Positions 63,461 through 64,000 of a stretch of DNA of 64,000 nucleotides are shown here, piece by piece (the first letter of the stretch is position 1; each line of letters opens with the position of its first letter). Below the pieces are notes generated by a model, which ran no database searches, was not told where the DNA came from, and was given only the letters and a program-made list of their open reading frames with translations. A program made the translations under genes and the position numbers. Source of the DNA: an uncultured Granulosicoccaceae bacterium (GTDB lineage Bacteria; Pseudomonadota; Gammaproteobacteria; Granulosicoccales; Granulosicoccaceae); NCBI GenBank assembly GCA_937930305.1, contig CALGLE010000020.1:62001-126000 (forward strand), written 5' to 3'.

Positions 63461-63888
63461 TAACGTTTGCTCGCGAAACCATAAAACAAACTCACCATCA
63501 CCGCCGTCACCGTGACACCCACACCCAGTTCAACCGCAAAAATACCCCAATGTTGGCCATGTAAGGGGTCGTGCGCCAACACGTCATAGTCGAGCAAATT
63601 GCCCCCAAGCAGCATGGTTAACACACCGGTGCCTGCATAAATGAGTACACCCAGCGCCATCAACCAACGCAACACGGAAGGCGGCAACACGCGTCGAGTT
63701 CGCTGCAAGCCAAATATCAGGCCGTACAAAATGAACGCAGACGCAAAGATGACCCCAGCCTGGAAACCACCACCTGGGCCATAGTCGCCGTGAAATTGCA
63801 CATACAGGCCGAACATCAACACAAACGGCACCATTAAGCGCGTGATGACCTGCAGAACTCGATGGCGCTGACGCGCATAAATTTTCAT
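63460..63888 (-). CDS. mnhB: Na+/H+ antiporter subunit B
   Basis: A 142-residue MrpB subunit with four helices and the signature GDYGPGGGFQAGVIFASAFILYGL. It overlaps the upstream subunit by four bases (ATGA) and mnhC by one. MrpB-like domains also occur at the end of MrpA; here it is a separate gene. Confidence 0.92.
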   Translation of the reverse strand: MKIYARQRHRVLQVITRLMVPFVLMFGLYVQFHGDYGPGGGFQAGVIFASAFILYGLIFGLQRTRRVLPPSVLRWLMALGVLIYAGTGVLTMLLGGNLLDYDVLAHDPLHGQHWGIFAVELGVGVTVTAVMVSLFYGFASKR

Positions 63889-64000
63889 GTCAGTCGATCG
63901 GTATCGTGACCAGGCTCATGCGGCAGATCCCCAGGCGCATGTTCCGGTGTTTCATCTTCAGGCCGACGTCGTTTCAAACCCAACAACCCCATCACCGCTA
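63885..64000 (-). CDS. C-terminal end of an upstream antiporter subunit (start outside window)
   Basis: The last 37 residues of a protein, ending LGLKRRRPEDETPEHAPGD and then a charged tail. The frame is open to the window edge and its TGA overlaps the mnhB ATG. The hydrophobic start (AVMGLLGL) and position suggest the C-terminal helix of an Mrp/Mbh-type subunit such as a DUF4040-like or MrpA-derived protein, but the rest is not visible. Confidence 0.7.
   Translation of the reverse strand, partial: AVMGLLGLKRRRPEDETPEHAPGDLPHEPGHDTDRLT

Noticed and set aside
57928-64000. A formate hydrogenlyase or membrane-bound hydrogenase built from the antiporter genes and the formate dehydrogenase
   Set aside because: The antiporter and the formate dehydrogenase end are at opposite ends of the window, and no hydrogenase or Fe-S genes are visible.
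1-64000. Search by eye for rRNA, tRNA, CRISPR arrays, insertion sequences and prophage
   Set aside because: No cloverleaf-like gene, spaced repeat array, transposase or phage protein was seen.

Overview
The window reads as an ordinary chromosomal stretch of a free-living, probably marine, Gammaproteobacterium. The basis is indirect: a complete Entner-Doudoroff set (zwf, pgl, edd, eda) with the regulator hexR, glcDEF, dsbB, Uup, a DHRS6-type short-chain dehydrogenase, an Mrp-type cation/proton antiporter operon, many lipoproteins and two large c-di-GMP proteins. There is no rRNA or tRNA gene, no insertion sequence, no phage gene and no CRISPR array that I can see. Genes are tightly packed (no gene-free stretch exceeds about 300 bases), and many neighbours overlap by 4 to 40 bases, which suggests co-translation.

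Layout. 1-3.9 kb (+): the end of a formate dehydrogenase alpha subunit, formate-tetrahydrofolate ligase and glutaryl-CoA dehydrogenase. 3.9-7.0 kb (-): a thioredoxin-like protein overlapping a degenerate DUF4344 peptidase relative, a DUF2177 membrane protein, an RluA-type pseudouridine synthase and a membrane protein of unknown function. 7.1-14.6 kb: a DUF4124 protein (+), then a tight (-) operon uup / DegT aminotransferase / EamA permease / S9 peptidase, then a DUF481-like outer-membrane protein (+). 14.6-25.5 kb: DUF4403 protein, class III CoA-transferase, beta carbonic anhydrase, a sensor GGDEF-EAL protein, an MscS channel, and a sugar-acid cluster (UxaA-family dehydratase, beta-hydroxyacid dehydrogenase, SDR). 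25.5-32.4 kb (+): DUF3750 protein, GNAT enzyme, and a TetR / MMPL transporter / LolA-like protein / outer-membrane protein cassette. 32.5-40.3 kb: a GH10 xylanase lipoprotein, dsbB, a calcium-repeat plus CBM9-like lipoprotein, a heme-type membrane protein with a Tat-exported intradiol-fold protein, a YD-repeat-like lipoprotein, an NTF2-like protein and an RMF-like small protein.

40.5-55.3 kb is the carbon-metabolism core: an aldehyde:ferredoxin oxidoreductase homologue, glcFED, pyruvate kinase, a LysM/FecR surface protein, then hexR-pgl-zwf facing edd-eda. I find three good matches to the HexR operator, two between zwf and edd and one just before pyk. They would put both ends of the Entner-Doudoroff route under one KDPG-responsive regulator. 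55.4-57.7 kb is a GAF-GAF-GGDEF-EAL protein. 57.9-64.0 kb (-) is an Mrp-type antiporter operon (subunits B, C and three D-like proton channels plus a small lysine-rich membrane protein) that runs out of the window.

The most unusual items are: the DUF4344 relative that has lost the catalytic glutamate of HExxH; the Tat-exported intradiol-fold protein that keeps a HxH pair but seems to lack the tyrosine iron ligands; the RMF-like protein followed by a perfect 16-bp hairpin; and the three-D-subunit antiporter operon. I did not find a clear new defence system or mobile system.
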